A DNA stretch of 64,000 nucleotides, taken from assembly GCA_963772825.1 (NCBI GenBank), contig CAVYYX010000023.1, positions 1 to 64,000 on the forward strand. Reading direction: 5' to 3'. How positions within the stretch are numbered: position 1 is the stretch's first letter; each line of letters begins with the position of its first letter. The position numbers and the translations under genes were made by a program. The notes under the pieces were generated by a model, which saw nothing but the letters and a program-made list of their open reading frames with translations, was not told where the DNA came from and searched no databases. This DNA comes from Desertimonas sp963772825. GTDB taxonomy: Bacteria; Actinomycetota; Acidimicrobiia; Acidimicrobiales; Ilumatobacteraceae. This document shows, one piece after another, positions 35,085 to 43,766 of the stretch.

Positions 35085-36184
35085 GCGTCACCCACCGAGC
35101 CAACGACGAGATCCTCGGCCGTGCCGAGCTCAACGACATCGAGGCGATCGTCGCGGTGGTCAACACCGACGTCGACGAGGTCGAGCACGCCGTCAAGGAC
35201 AACGCCGAGGCGATCTTCACCTGGGACTACACGTTGGCCCGACCACAGCTGCGCAAGCTCTACGAGAAGGGCAAGGTCGGCCAATGGAACGCTGCCACCG
35301 ACTTGCCCTGGGACACCGAGGTCGATTTCGAGAAGGTCGTGCGGGAGGACGAGAGCGCGATCTCCGCAGGGCTCAGTCCCGGCCACTACGACGGCACCGT
35401 TGTCGAGAAATGGACCGACGACGAGTGGATCGCCTTCGCGATGGACCAGCGCCGCTGGACCCTGTCACAGTTCCTCCACGGCGAGCAGGGTGCGCTGCTG
35501 TGCACGGCGAAGATCACCGAGTCGGTGCCGTGGTACGACGCCAAGCTGTACGCCGCCACGCAGGTCGTCGACGAGGCCCGCCACGTCGAGGTCTTCGGCC
35601 GCTACCTGCAAGAGAAGGTCGGCGGCGAGTTCCAGGTCAATGCCCACCTCCGGTTGCTTCTCGACGACATCATCAACGACAGCCGATGGGACATGACCTA
35701 CCTCGGCATGCAGGTGATGGTTGAGGGTTTGGCGCTCGCCGCCTTCGGGTTCATGCATCAACTCACGAGCGAACCGCTGCTCAAGCAGCTGCTGCGCTAC
35801 GTGATGAGCGACGAGGCCCGCCACGTCGCCTTCGGAGTTCTCTCCCTGCGCGAGGTCTACGCCGGGATGACCGACGACGAGATCCGCGAGCGCCAGGAGT
35901 TCGCCTACGAGGCGGCGGTCCGGATGCGCGACCGGTTCCTGTCCCAGGAGGTCTGGGAGCGCCACGGCGTAAATCCGCGCGACGTCGTCCCCTTGGTGCT
36001 CAACGACCCGACGCGCCAGCTGTTCCAGACGATGCTGTTCTCGAAGATCGTGCCGAACTGCAAGAAGCTCGGTCTCCTCGATCGCAACGATCAGTGGTTG
36101 CGCCACCGATTCGAGGAGATGGACGTCATCCAGTTCGAGAATCTCGAGGACACCGGCGAGGAGTACATCGCCCTGCAGATCTGA
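35081..36184 (+). CDS. Ferritin-like di-iron protein
   Basis: 367 aa from ATG 35081, with AAGGAG upstream. Two DEARHVE/DEARHVA motifs (VVDEARHVEVFGRYL and MSDEARHVAFGVLSL), each supplying a glutamate-histidine pair, and an earlier glutamate in HGEQGALL, outline a carboxylate-bridged di-iron site in a four-helix bundle. Related to R2-like and N-oxygenase-type ferritin-like proteins of actinobacteria; the reaction is unknown. Translationally coupled to the TetR gene. Confidence 0.85.
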   Translation: MSVTHRANDEILGRAELNDIEAIVAVVNTDVDEVEHAVKDNAEAIFTWDYTLARPQLRKLYEKGKVGQWNAATDLPWDTEVDFEKVVREDESAISAGLSPGHYDGTVVEKWTDDEWIAFAMDQRRWTLSQFLHGEQGALLCTAKITESVPWYDAKLYAATQVVDEARHVEVFGRYLQEKVGGEFQVNAHLRLLLDDIINDSRWDMTYLGMQVMVEGLALAAFGFMHQLTSEPLLKQLLRYVMSDEARHVAFGVLSLREVYAGMTDDEIRERQEFAYEAAVRMRDRFLSQEVWERHGVNPRDVVPLVLNDPTRQLFQTMLFSKIVPNCKKLGLLDRNDQWLRHRFEEMDVIQFENLEDTGEEYIALQI

Positions 36185-36259
36185 TCGCGACGGCGGGACG
36201 TCAGGAACCCTGACACCAGTCTTTGGTGTGAGGGGATGTGCCGGCACTAGGTTGCGCAC

Positions 36260-36304
36260 ATGACGCGACGGGGCGCGTGGCGCGGCGGCGGGGGAACACC
36301 GTGA
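36260..36304 (+). CDS. Possible 14-codon leader peptide of the methyltransferase gene
   Basis: ATG 36260 lies six bases after TAGGTT (36248-36253), the spacing of leaderless genes in this window. The frame encodes MTRRGAWRGGGGTP and stops with a TGA that overlaps the GTG of the methyltransferase (GTGA). It is probably a coupling micro-ORF that feeds ribosomes into the next gene. Two small hairpins (36200-36214, 36213-36229) lie just upstream, after the di-iron gene. Confidence 0.4.
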   Translation: MTRRGAWRGGGGTP

Positions 36305-37101
36305 ACGACGGGTGGGATCCCGCCCAGTACGCACGTTTCGCCGAGCAACGGGCGCAGCCGTTCTGGGATCTCGTCGCCCTGCTCCACCAGCCGGCTGGCG
36401 GGTTCGGTCGGTCCGTCGACCTCGGATGCGGATCCGGCGAGCTGACTGCCGAGGTCACCGACCGCCTCGGCATCGAGGAGATGGTCGGCATCGACTCGTC
36501 CGATGCAATGCTCAACGCGGCGCGGGAGGCGGTCGGGTGTGGTGACGATCGGCTGCGCTTCGCCCGCGGCGACCTCGGCAAGTGGACAAGCCGCGGCGAC
36601 CACGACCTGATCATCGCCAACGCCAGCATGCAGTGGGTGCCTGATCACCCCGGCGTGCTCGGTCGGTGGTGGGCAGCGCTGGCGTCCGGCGGTCAACTGG
36701 CCGTGCAGGTGCCTGCCAACGCCGACCACCCGGCGCATCGCCTCGCCAACCAGGTCGCCACGACGGAACCATTCCTCTCGGCGTTCCACTGCTTGCCGCC
36801 GCCCGACCCGGTCGCCCACAACGTGCTGCGGCCTGAGGACTACTCGACCCTTCTCGAGGAGTTCGGCGCCGTCGAGCAGAACGTGCGGCTGCAGGTGTAC
36901 CCCCACCGCCTCGAGTCGACGGCGAGTGTCGTCGATTGGGCGAGGGGCACCACCCTGACGCGCTTCACCAGGCTCCTCGAACCCGACCTCGCCGGTCTGT
37001 TCATCGATGCCTACCGGACACGGATCGTCGACGAGCTCGGCGACGTGTCCCCCTACTTCTACCCGTTCAAGCGCATCCTCATGTGGGCCCGCAAGGGCTA
37101 G
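36301..37101 (+). CDS. tam: Trans-aconitate 2-methyltransferase-like SAM methyltransferase
   Basis: 266 aa class I methyltransferase. WDPAQYARFAEQRAQPFWDL and SVDLGCGSGELTAEV are the Tam-type start and SAM motif I; IIANASMQWVPDHPGVL is the characteristic post-motif sequence. Tam methylates trans-aconitate, removing an inhibitor of aconitase; the substrate here is inferred from similarity. A GTG at 36301 fits the family start; see the overlapping leader ORF. Confidence 0.82.
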   Translation: MNDGWDPAQYARFAEQRAQPFWDLVALLHQPAGGFGRSVDLGCGSGELTAEVTDRLGIEEMVGIDSSDAMLNAAREAVGCGDDRLRFARGDLGKWTSRGDHDLIIANASMQWVPDHPGVLGRWWAALASGGQLAVQVPANADHPAHRLANQVATTEPFLSAFHCLPPPDPVAHNVLRPEDYSTLLEEFGAVEQNVRLQVYPHRLESTASVVDWARGTTLTRFTRLLEPDLAGLFIDAYRTRIVDELGDVSPYFYPFKRILMWARKG

Positions 37102-37132
37102 TTCACCAACCGCCTGGCGGAAGGGGAGAGCG

Positions 37133-37228
37133 ATGAGCGATGTGCCGGACACCGCCCGCCACGCCCGTGACCTCGGCGCCGTCGCCCTGCTGGCGCGCAT
37201 CGACGTCCCGGCGGCGCTGTCGGATTAG
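37133..37228 (+). CDS. Possible 31-aa small protein upstream of dapA
   Basis: ATG 37133 stands five bases after GGAAGGGGAG, one of the strongest ribosome binding sites in the window. The product MSDVPDTARHARDLGAVALL... ends ALSD; no family is recognised. Its TAG stop is also the first three bases of the TAGCCT -10 box of dapA. It may be a real small protein or a leader ORF. Confidence 0.45.
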   Translation: MSDVPDTARHARDLGAVALLARIDVPAALSD

Positions 37229-37237
37229 CCTGCTCAC

Positions 37238-38128
37238 ATGGCTCGATTCGGCAGAGTTGTGACGGCGATGATCACGCCATTCGACGACGACCTCGCCCTC
37301 GATGTCGACGGGGCGGTCGAGCTCGCCAAGTGGCTGCAGGCCGAGGGCAACGAGGGTCTCGTCCTCGCCGGGACCACCGGCGAGTCGCCGACGTTGAGCG
37401 ACGACGAGAAGTTGCAGCTGTGGGAAGCGGTGGCCAGCGCCGTGACGATTCCCGTCCTCGCCGGCGCGACCGGCAACGACACTGCCCACGACGTGCACCT
37501 CACGGTCGAGGCATCCAAGCGCGATGTCGCCGGGATCCTCGCCCTGTGCCCCTACTACAGCCGCCCGTCGCAGGCCGGTATCGAGGCCCACCTGCGGGCG
37601 ATCGCAGCCGCCACCGAGCTCCCCGTGCTGATCTACGACATCCCGATCCGCACCGGCCGCAAGATCGCCACCGACGTGCTCGTACGCCTCGCCAACGACG
37701 TGCCCAACGTCCTCGGCGTCAAGGATGCCGCCGGCAACCCCGGCGAGACTTCGCGGCTGGTCGCGGCTGCCCCGGAGTCGTTCGAGGTCTACAGCGGCGA
37801 CGACATCTTCACCCTGCCGCTCGTCGCCGTCGGCGCCGTCGGGGTAGTCAGCGTTGCCGGGCACTGGATCGCCCCGGACCTCGTCGAGTTCTTCGATGCC
37901 TGGGAACGCGGTGACACGCTGGCGGCGCGGCGGGTCAACGCCCGGGTGCTGGAGAGCATCGCGTTCGAGACCGGCGACGATGCCCCCAACCCATTGCCGG
38001 CGAAGGCGATGCTGCGCCATCTCGGTCGGCCCGCCGGGCGCTGCCGGCCGCCGCTGGGACCCGATCCGGACTGGTTGGACGAAGGCGCGGCCGACGTGTA
38101 CAGCCGGTTGGTCGCTGCCCGTGGCTGA
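37238..38128 (+). CDS. dapA: 4-hydroxy-tetrahydrodipicolinate synthase
   Basis: 296 aa lysine-pathway aldolase condensing pyruvate with aspartate semialdehyde. VLAGTTGESPTLSDDEK and CPYYSRPSQAGIEAHL are the two signatures, and NVLGVKDAAG contains the Schiff-base lysine. ATG lies six bases after TAGCCT (37226-37231), so leaderless expression is likely. The stop lies inside the start of the RNase J gene. Lysine genes are thus split: dapB is 11 kb away. Confidence 0.96.
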   Translation: MARFGRVVTAMITPFDDDLALDVDGAVELAKWLQAEGNEGLVLAGTTGESPTLSDDEKLQLWEAVASAVTIPVLAGATGNDTAHDVHLTVEASKRDVAGILALCPYYSRPSQAGIEAHLRAIAAATELPVLIYDIPIRTGRKIATDVLVRLANDVPNVLGVKDAAGNPGETSRLVAAAPESFEVYSGDDIFTLPLVAVGAVGVVSVAGHWIAPDLVEFFDAWERGDTLAARRVNARVLESIAFETGDDAPNPLPAKAMLRHLGRPAGRCRPPLGPDPDWLDEGAADVYSRLVAARG

Positions 38129-39848
38129 ACCGACCGGCGCCGCATCCGACGCCCCGGTCAGGGGCGAAGCCGTGCGCATCGTCTTCCTCGGCGGGCTCGG
38201 TGAGATCGGGCGCAACTGCATGGCGATCGAGCTGGGCGGTGGTCCGGCCGGCGACGGGCCCGAGCGACAGATCATGCTCATCGACTGTGGGCTGATGTTC
38301 CCCGACCCGGATATGCACGGCATCGACCTCGTGCTGCCCGACTTCACCTACCTCCGTGAGAACGCCGCACGGATCGTCGCGGTCGTCGCCACGCACGGCC
38401 ACGAAGACCACGTCGGAGCCTTGCAGTACCTGCTGCGCGAGATCAGTGTCCCGATCTACGGCTCGGCGGTGACCCTTGGCCTCGCCCGCAACCGCATCGA
38501 GGAGGCCGGCCTGCTCGGCAACACCGAGCTGCGCATCGTCGCCGACAACGAGCGCGTCCAGATCGGACCGTTCGACGTCGAGTTTCTCCCTGTCACGCAC
38601 AGCGTGCCCCACGCCCACGCCATCGCCGTGCACACAGCACAGGGCGTCGTGCTGCACACCGGCGACTTCAAGCTCGACCTCACGCCGGTCGACGGGCGGC
38701 GCACCGACCTCGCCAGGATCGGCGAGCTGGCCCGTACCGAGGGCATCCGGGTGCTGCTCGCCGACTCGACGAACTCCGAGGAGCCGGGCCACGCGCCAAG
38801 CGAGACCACCGTCGGGGGCGTGCTGCGCACGCTGTTCGCCGAGTGTCGGGGACGCCGGGTGATCACGGCCAGCTTCGCCAGCCACCTGCACCGCATCCAG
38901 CAGATCGCCGACGCGGCGATCGAGAGCGGCCGCAAGGTGGCCACGCTGGGGATGAGCATCCGCAAGAACGTGCAGCTCGGCATCGACCTGGGGATCGTGT
39001 CGATCCCGGCGAGCAAGTTGATCGACATCGAGGACATCGACCGTTATCCGCCGGGGGAGGTCTGTGTGATCTCCACCGGATCGCAGGGCGAGCCGATGTC
39101 GGCGTTGGCCCTGTTGGCCCGCGGGGAGAACAAGTTCGTCAAGCTCAGCGAGAACGACACGGTGATCCTGTCGAGCCACGCGATTCCCGGCAACGAGTCG
39201 AACGTCAACCGGGTCATGGACGGGTTGCTGCGGGCCGGCGCCCAGGTCGTCCACTCGGGCACGCGCGACGTGCACGCCACCGGTCACGCCCAGGCCGACG
39301 AGTTGAAGACCTACCTGTCGATCGCCCAGCCGCAGTGGTACGTCCCGATCCATGGCGAGTACCGGCATCTCGTGGCCAACGCCGCGATCGGAACGACGAT
39401 GGGCGTGCCGCGCGACCGGGTGCTGGTGTGCGAGGACGGTGACGTCCTCGTGGTCACCGATGACGGGGTCGAACCGGCTGGACGGGTCCCCGCCGGGTAC
39501 CTCTATGTCGACGGGATCGTCGGCGATGTCGGCCAAGGTGTGCTGCGCGATCGCGCCGTGCTGGCGTCGGAGGGCGTCGTGGTGGTGGTCGTCACGGTCG
39601 ACACACAGTCCGGCAAGGTGCTCACCGGACCCGAGATCATCACCCGCGGCTGGGTGTACGCGCCCGAGGCCGAGGACCTTCTCGACGAGGCGTGCGACAT
39701 GATCTCGGCGACCGTCGAGGACACCCTGTCCAAGGGCGTTCGCGACGTCGAGATGCTCGAGCGCGACGTGCGCCGGGCCGCCGGCCGCTTCGTCTCGGAA
39801 CGCACCCGCCGCCGCCCGATGATCGTGCCCGTGGTGATGGAGGCATAG
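38121..39848 (+). CDS. rnj: Ribonuclease J
   Basis: 575 aa from GTG 38121 (eight-base overlap with dapA); GTG 38172 behind AGGGG is an alternative that removes 17 residues. Metallo-beta-lactamase motifs THGHEDHVGAL and HTGDFKLD, the beta-CASP STNSEEPG and TGSQGEP segments, and ATGHAQADELK near residue 390 identify it. RNase J has endo- and 5'-3' exonuclease activity in mRNA turnover and rRNA maturation. The dapA-rnj-ftsK order is typical of actinobacteria. Confidence 0.95.
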   Translation: MAEPTGAASDAPVRGEAVRIVFLGGLGEIGRNCMAIELGGGPAGDGPERQIMLIDCGLMFPDPDMHGIDLVLPDFTYLRENAARIVAVVATHGHEDHVGALQYLLREISVPIYGSAVTLGLARNRIEEAGLLGNTELRIVADNERVQIGPFDVEFLPVTHSVPHAHAIAVHTAQGVVLHTGDFKLDLTPVDGRRTDLARIGELARTEGIRVLLADSTNSEEPGHAPSETTVGGVLRTLFAECRGRRVITASFASHLHRIQQIADAAIESGRKVATLGMSIRKNVQLGIDLGIVSIPASKLIDIEDIDRYPPGEVCVISTGSQGEPMSALALLARGENKFVKLSENDTVILSSHAIPGNESNVNRVMDGLLRAGAQVVHSGTRDVHATGHAQADELKTYLSIAQPQWYVPIHGEYRHLVANAAIGTTMGVPRDRVLVCEDGDVLVVTDDGVEPAGRVPAGYLYVDGIVGDVGQGVLRDRAVLASEGVVVVVVTVDTQSGKVLTGPEIITRGWVYAPEAEDLLDEACDMISATVEDTLSKGVRDVEMLERDVRRAAGRFVSERTRRRPMIVPVVMEA

Positions 39849-40132
39849 CCCGGTTCTCCCCGAATTTCTGTCGGTCCAATCGATGCGCCAGCTAGCGCCC
39901 TGGCCCTGGAAGCGGGTGATTTCAGGCCGTCGCGACCGAACTCACCACCGTCGCATCTTTGGCACGGTCGGCGCCACCAACGTCGCCAACGCGACCAAAG
40001 AGTTCAAGCCTGCCCAATCGTTCCGACTTCTTGGTCGATTTGGCGCCGCTACCGGCGTCACAGGAACCAAAGAGTTCGCGACCCGGACGCGTCGGCGCCC
40101 GAACCTCGGAGCCAGATGCACGGCATCCGCTC
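39849..40132. other. Intergenic region rnj-ftsK, no gene seen
   Basis: With the adjoining family C element this 413-bp gap holds no convincing gene. The only other structure noticed is a 12-bp direct repeat ACCAAAGAGTTC at about 39997 and 40067, each within a short GCGACC/GAACC-flanked context. Open frames here have no family match. Confidence 0.6.
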
Positions 40133-40207
40133 GATCTGGGCGGCCTCCGCATCATTCCTCGATCTGGGCGGCTCACAGCGGACGTTCTGATGCCGGGGCC
40201 GCCCAGT
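40133..40207. repeat. Family C three-box palindromic element, copy 3
   Basis: Forward boxes ATCTGGGCGGCC (40134-40145) and ATCTGGGCGGC (40162-40172), inverted box GGCCGCCCAG (40197-40206). Located upstream of ftsK, about 40 bp before its -10 box. Confidence 0.8.
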
Positions 40208-40261
40208 TCGTGACTGACCCTCCGAGATCGAAGCACCGCAGCTTGGTACGTTGACCGGTGC

Positions 40262-42697
40262 ATGGCTACGTGGGGACCGTCGAAGAAGCCCGAGCAGAAG
40301 GCGCTGCCGGCAACGCGGTCGTCGAACCCCTCGAAGGCCTCGAAGAGTGGCTCCACCAAGGCATCCGGCACCGGCAACGTCACCCGAGCTCGTTACACCG
40401 CCGACGAACAGGCCCGTCGGCAGGCCAGCAGACGAGAGCAGGCCACCGGCGAGTTGCGCAGGGCGATCGCCGGGCGCGAGCACGAGTTCATCGGCCTGCT
40501 CCTGATCGTCGCGGCGATCATCCTCGCGGCGGGCATCTACTTCGACTTTGCCGGCATCCTCGGCGATGGCATCGAGTGGCTCGGCGGTGCGCTGGCCGGC
40601 GTCGGGCGCTACGTCCTGCCAGTGATCCTGCTCGCCGTCGGCGTGTCGTTCATCCGCAGTGCCAGATCGTCGAGCCCCTATCGGCTGGTCATCGGCTGGT
40701 CGCTCGTCGGGCTCACCGCCCTCGGGGTGATCCACGTCGCCCGTGGGCCGGAAGGTTTCTCGGTCAGCGGGGTCACCGACTCAGGGGGCGTGATCGGCTG
40801 GATCGTCGGCGAGCCGTTGCGCACGCTGATGGCCGAGTTCGGCTCGATCGTGGTCCTCGTCGCCCTCGGGATCGGCGGCCTCCTGCTGATCACCCAGGCC
40901 TCGTTGCGCACGATCGCCGAGCGCACCGGCCGCGGGGCGGCGTCGATCGCCAGGCCGGTCGGGCGGGCAGCCCGCAACGCCCTCGGCAATCTGTCGTCGT
41001 TGAGCAGCGACAGCGAGAGCTACGACGACGACGATGGTGTCGACGACGCGGCAGCCGCCGACGTCGACGAGGCGGGCGAGACCGTCGCTCTTGCTCTGCC
41101 CCCTGGTCCGTATGACGCCGCCGACGACTTCGGTGCCGATGACAGCGCCGGGGGATCGCGTCGCCGCCGGAAGCCAGCGGCGACGGAGCCGTTCAACGGT
41201 GACGGCACCGCCGGCACCGATCCGGGCAGCTGGGTTCTCCCGTCCGTCGCTCTCCTGCATCGCGGCGCGGCGGCAAGCATCGACCAGGGCGAGGCCGCCG
41301 GCCGCGGACGGATCCTCGAGCAATCGCTCGAGCAGCACGGTGTCGACACGACGCTCGCCGGAATGACGGTCGGGCCGACCGTCACGCGCTACGAGCTGGA
41401 ACTGGGACCGGGCGTGAAGGTGGCCCGGGTCACCTCGTTGCAACGAGACATCGCCTACGCGATGGCCGCCACCGACGTCCGCATCCTCGCCCCGATCCCC
41501 GGCAAGTCGGCGATCGGTGTCGAGGTCCCCAACCGCACCCGCCAGCTCGTCGCCCTCGGTGACCTGCTCCTCGCCCCCGAAGCGGCGGCGGCCACCGGTC
41601 CCCTCGATGTGGCGATCGGCAAGGACATCGCCGGCGACGCCGTGTTCCTCGACCTGGCGACGACGCCGCACCTGCTCATCGCCGGGGCGACGGGCGCCGG
41701 CAAGTCGAGCTGCATCAACAGCATCCTGGCCTCGCTGCTGATGCGCAGGACCCCCGACCAGGTGCGCCTCATCCTCGTCGACCCCAAGCAGGTCGAGATG
41801 GGTCAGTACAACCGCCTCCCGCACCTGCTCACCCAGCCGGTGACCAACCCGAAGAAGGCGGCCAACGCTCTCGGGTGGGCGGTCAAGGAGATGGAGCGGC
41901 GCTACGACCTGCTGTCGGCGAAGGGTTACCGCGACATCTCCGGCTACAACGCGGCGTTCGACCAGGGCCAGCTCGAGCCCGACCCGGGGAGTGAGCAAGA
42001 GCCCGAGCGACTGCCGTACATCGTCGTCGTCGTCGACGAACTCAACGACTTGATGATGGTCGCCGCCCGCGACGTCGAGGAGGCGATCACGCGACTCGCC
42101 CAGAAGGCGCGGGCCGTCGGCATCCACCTCATCGTGGCGACGCAGCGTCCGAGCGTGAACGTGATCACCGGCGTGATCAAGGCGAACATCCCGGCGCGCA
42201 TCGCCTTCGCCGTCTCCAGCCTCACCGACTCGCGGGTGATCCTCGATCAGCCCGGGGCCGAGAAGCTCGTCGGCAAGGGCGACATGCTCATGCTTCCTGG
42301 CAACTCCTCGGTGCTCGCCCGCGTCCAGGGTTCCTTCGTCAGCGAGGAGGAGGTCCGGGCGATCGTTCGCCACTGGCGCGAGCAGGCGCCGGAGGTCGTC
42401 TACGTCAGCGGCGTCGAGGGCGCCGACGAGCCCGACCTCGTCACGGCGTCGACGAACGCGATCAGCGGCAGCGACGAGGACGACGACGAGGTGATGATGC
42501 GCCAGGCGATGGAGCTCGTCGTGCGCAGCCAGCTCGGCTCGACGTCGATGCTCCAACGCAAGCTGAAGGTCGGCTTCGCTCGCGCCGGGCGGATCATGGA
42601 CCTCCTCGAGCAGCGCGGCGTCGTCGGCCCGAGCGAGGGCTCCAAGGCGCGGACGGTGCTGATGACTGTCGAGGAGTTCGAAGCGCTGAGCCGATGA
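40262..42697 (+). CDS. ftsK: DNA translocase FtsK/SpoIIIE
   Basis: 811 aa. Four membrane helices in the first 230 residues, then a linker, then the motor: Walker A LIAGATGAGKSSCINS, Walker B YIVVVVDELNDLMM, and QRPSVNVITGVIKANIPARIAF. The C-terminal gamma winged helix reads RSQLGSTSMLQRKLKVGFARAGRIMDLLEQRGVVG and recognises KOPS-like sites. It pumps chromosome ends through the septum. ATG is nine bases after TACGTT (40247-40252). Confidence 0.96.
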   Translation: MATWGPSKKPEQKALPATRSSNPSKASKSGSTKASGTGNVTRARYTADEQARRQASRREQATGELRRAIAGREHEFIGLLLIVAAIILAAGIYFDFAGILGDGIEWLGGALAGVGRYVLPVILLAVGVSFIRSARSSSPYRLVIGWSLVGLTALGVIHVARGPEGFSVSGVTDSGGVIGWIVGEPLRTLMAEFGSIVVLVALGIGGLLLITQASLRTIAERTGRGAASIARPVGRAARNALGNLSSLSSDSESYDDDDGVDDAAAADVDEAGETVALALPPGPYDAADDFGADDSAGGSRRRRKPAATEPFNGDGTAGTDPGSWVLPSVALLHRGAAASIDQGEAAGRGRILEQSLEQHGVDTTLAGMTVGPTVTRYELELGPGVKVARVTSLQRDIAYAMAATDVRILAPIPGKSAIGVEVPNRTRQLVALGDLLLAPEAAAATGPLDVAIGKDIAGDAVFLDLATTPHLLIAGATGAGKSSCINSILASLLMRRTPDQVRLILVDPKQVEMGQYNRLPHLLTQPVTNPKKAANALGWAVKEMERRYDLLSAKGYRDISGYNAAFDQGQLEPDPGSEQEPERLPYIVVVVDELNDLMMVAARDVEEAITRLAQKARAVGIHLIVATQRPSVNVITGVIKANIPARIAFAVSSLTDSRVILDQPGAEKLVGKGDMLMLPGNSSVLARVQGSFVSEEEVRAIVRHWREQAPEVVYVSGVEGADEPDLVTASTNAISGSDEDDDEVMMRQAMELVVRSQLGSTSMLQRKLKVGFARAGRIMDLLEQRGVVGPSEGSKARTVLMTVEEFEALSR

Positions 42698-42713
42698 CGG
42701 CAAGGATGGCGGC

Positions 42714-43643
42714 GTGACCGAGACCGCCTTCACCGAGATCGCCAGCGGACTGCAGTTTCCGGAGGGCCCGGTGGCGATGCCCGACGGCTCCGTCGTCGTT
42801 GTCGAGATGTTCGCCGAGCGGGTGACGCGCATCCATCCGGACGGATCGAGAGACGTCGTGTGCGAGGTCAAGGGAGGCCCGAACGGTCTCGCCGTCGGCC
42901 CCGACGGGGCGCTGTACCTCTGCAACAACGGCGGGTCGCACACCCCGGCCGACGTCGACGGCTTGCTGCGCCCGGGACCGTTCGACCTCGACCGCTACTC
43001 CGGCGGACTGATCCAACGCATCGACCACGACGGCAAGGTGACCAACCTGTACACGAATTGTGCCGGCCGTCCGCTGCGCGCGCCGAACGACCTGGTGATG
43101 GACGGCCACGGCGGTTTCTACTTCACCGACTACGGCATCCGCGACATCGCCGCCCGAACCGCGGATCTCGGTGCCGTGTACTACGCCCGCTGCGACGGCT
43201 CCGAGGTCCACGAGGTGGCCTACCCAGTGTCGTCGCCGAACGGCGTCGGGCTGAGCCCTGACGGCACGATCCTGTATTACGCCGAGACCTACACGGGTCG
43301 CCTGTTTCGCCGCACGATTGCCGAGCCGGGCGTCCTCGAACCGCCGAAGTCGAGGTACGACCCGAGGGCGCTGCTGTGCGGACTGCCGGGGATGCAGCTC
43401 GTCGACTCGCTCGCCGTCGACGCCGACGGCTGGGTCGCCCTCGGCACGCTGATCACCGGGGCGGTCACGTCGATCTCGCCGGACGGATCGTCCGTCGAGC
43501 AGGTGCCCACCGGCGACCCCTACACCACGAACGTCTGCTTCGGCGGCCCGGACATGCGCACCGCCTACGTCACGCTCTCGGGGACCGGTCGGCTCGTGTC
43601 GATGGAGTGGCCCCGACGAGGCCTACGCCTCGCCCACCAGTAG
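42714..43643 (+). CDS. SMP-30/gluconolactonase/LRE family protein
   Basis: 309 aa six-bladed propeller. The opening SGLQFPEGPVAMPDGSVVVVEM, the metal-ligand region RAPNDLVMDGHGGFYFTDYG and VSSPNGVGLSPDG are hallmarks of the family, which hydrolyses sugar lactones or related esters. GTG start 16 bp after ftsK. Confidence 0.9.
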   Translation: MTETAFTEIASGLQFPEGPVAMPDGSVVVVEMFAERVTRIHPDGSRDVVCEVKGGPNGLAVGPDGALYLCNNGGSHTPADVDGLLRPGPFDLDRYSGGLIQRIDHDGKVTNLYTNCAGRPLRAPNDLVMDGHGGFYFTDYGIRDIAARTADLGAVYYARCDGSEVHEVAYPVSSPNGVGLSPDGTILYYAETYTGRLFRRTIAEPGVLEPPKSRYDPRALLCGLPGMQLVDSLAVDADGWVALGTLITGAVTSISPDGSSVEQVPTGDPYTTNVCFGGPDMRTAYVTLSGTGRLVSMEWPRRGLRLAHQ

Positions 43644-43645
43644 TC

Positions 43646-43721
43646 GTTCTGGGCGGCCTGCGACCCACAGTTCGATCTGGGCGGCCCCAGGTCCGGATTC
43701 CCGGCGTTCGGCCGCCCAGAT
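43646..43721. repeat. Family C three-box palindromic element, copy 4
   Basis: Forward boxes TTCTGGGCGGCC (43647-43658) and ATCTGGGCGGCC (43675-43686); inverted box GGCCGCCCAGAT (43710-43721) pairs perfectly over 12 bp with box 2. It starts three bases after the SMP-30 stop, between co-directional genes. Confidence 0.82.
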
Positions 43722-43766
43722 GGGGTCAGCACGACGCCGGCCGCCCCGTCAGTAGCCTGATCAACC

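Noticed and set aside
34511..36184. TetR fused to a di-iron protein
   Set aside because: One extra base removes the TetR stop; the shifted frame gives a natural end overlapping the next ATG.
37854..39848. RNase J with a 90-residue N-terminal extension
   Set aside because: The extension is dapA read in another frame; GTG 38121 or 38172 fits the family length.
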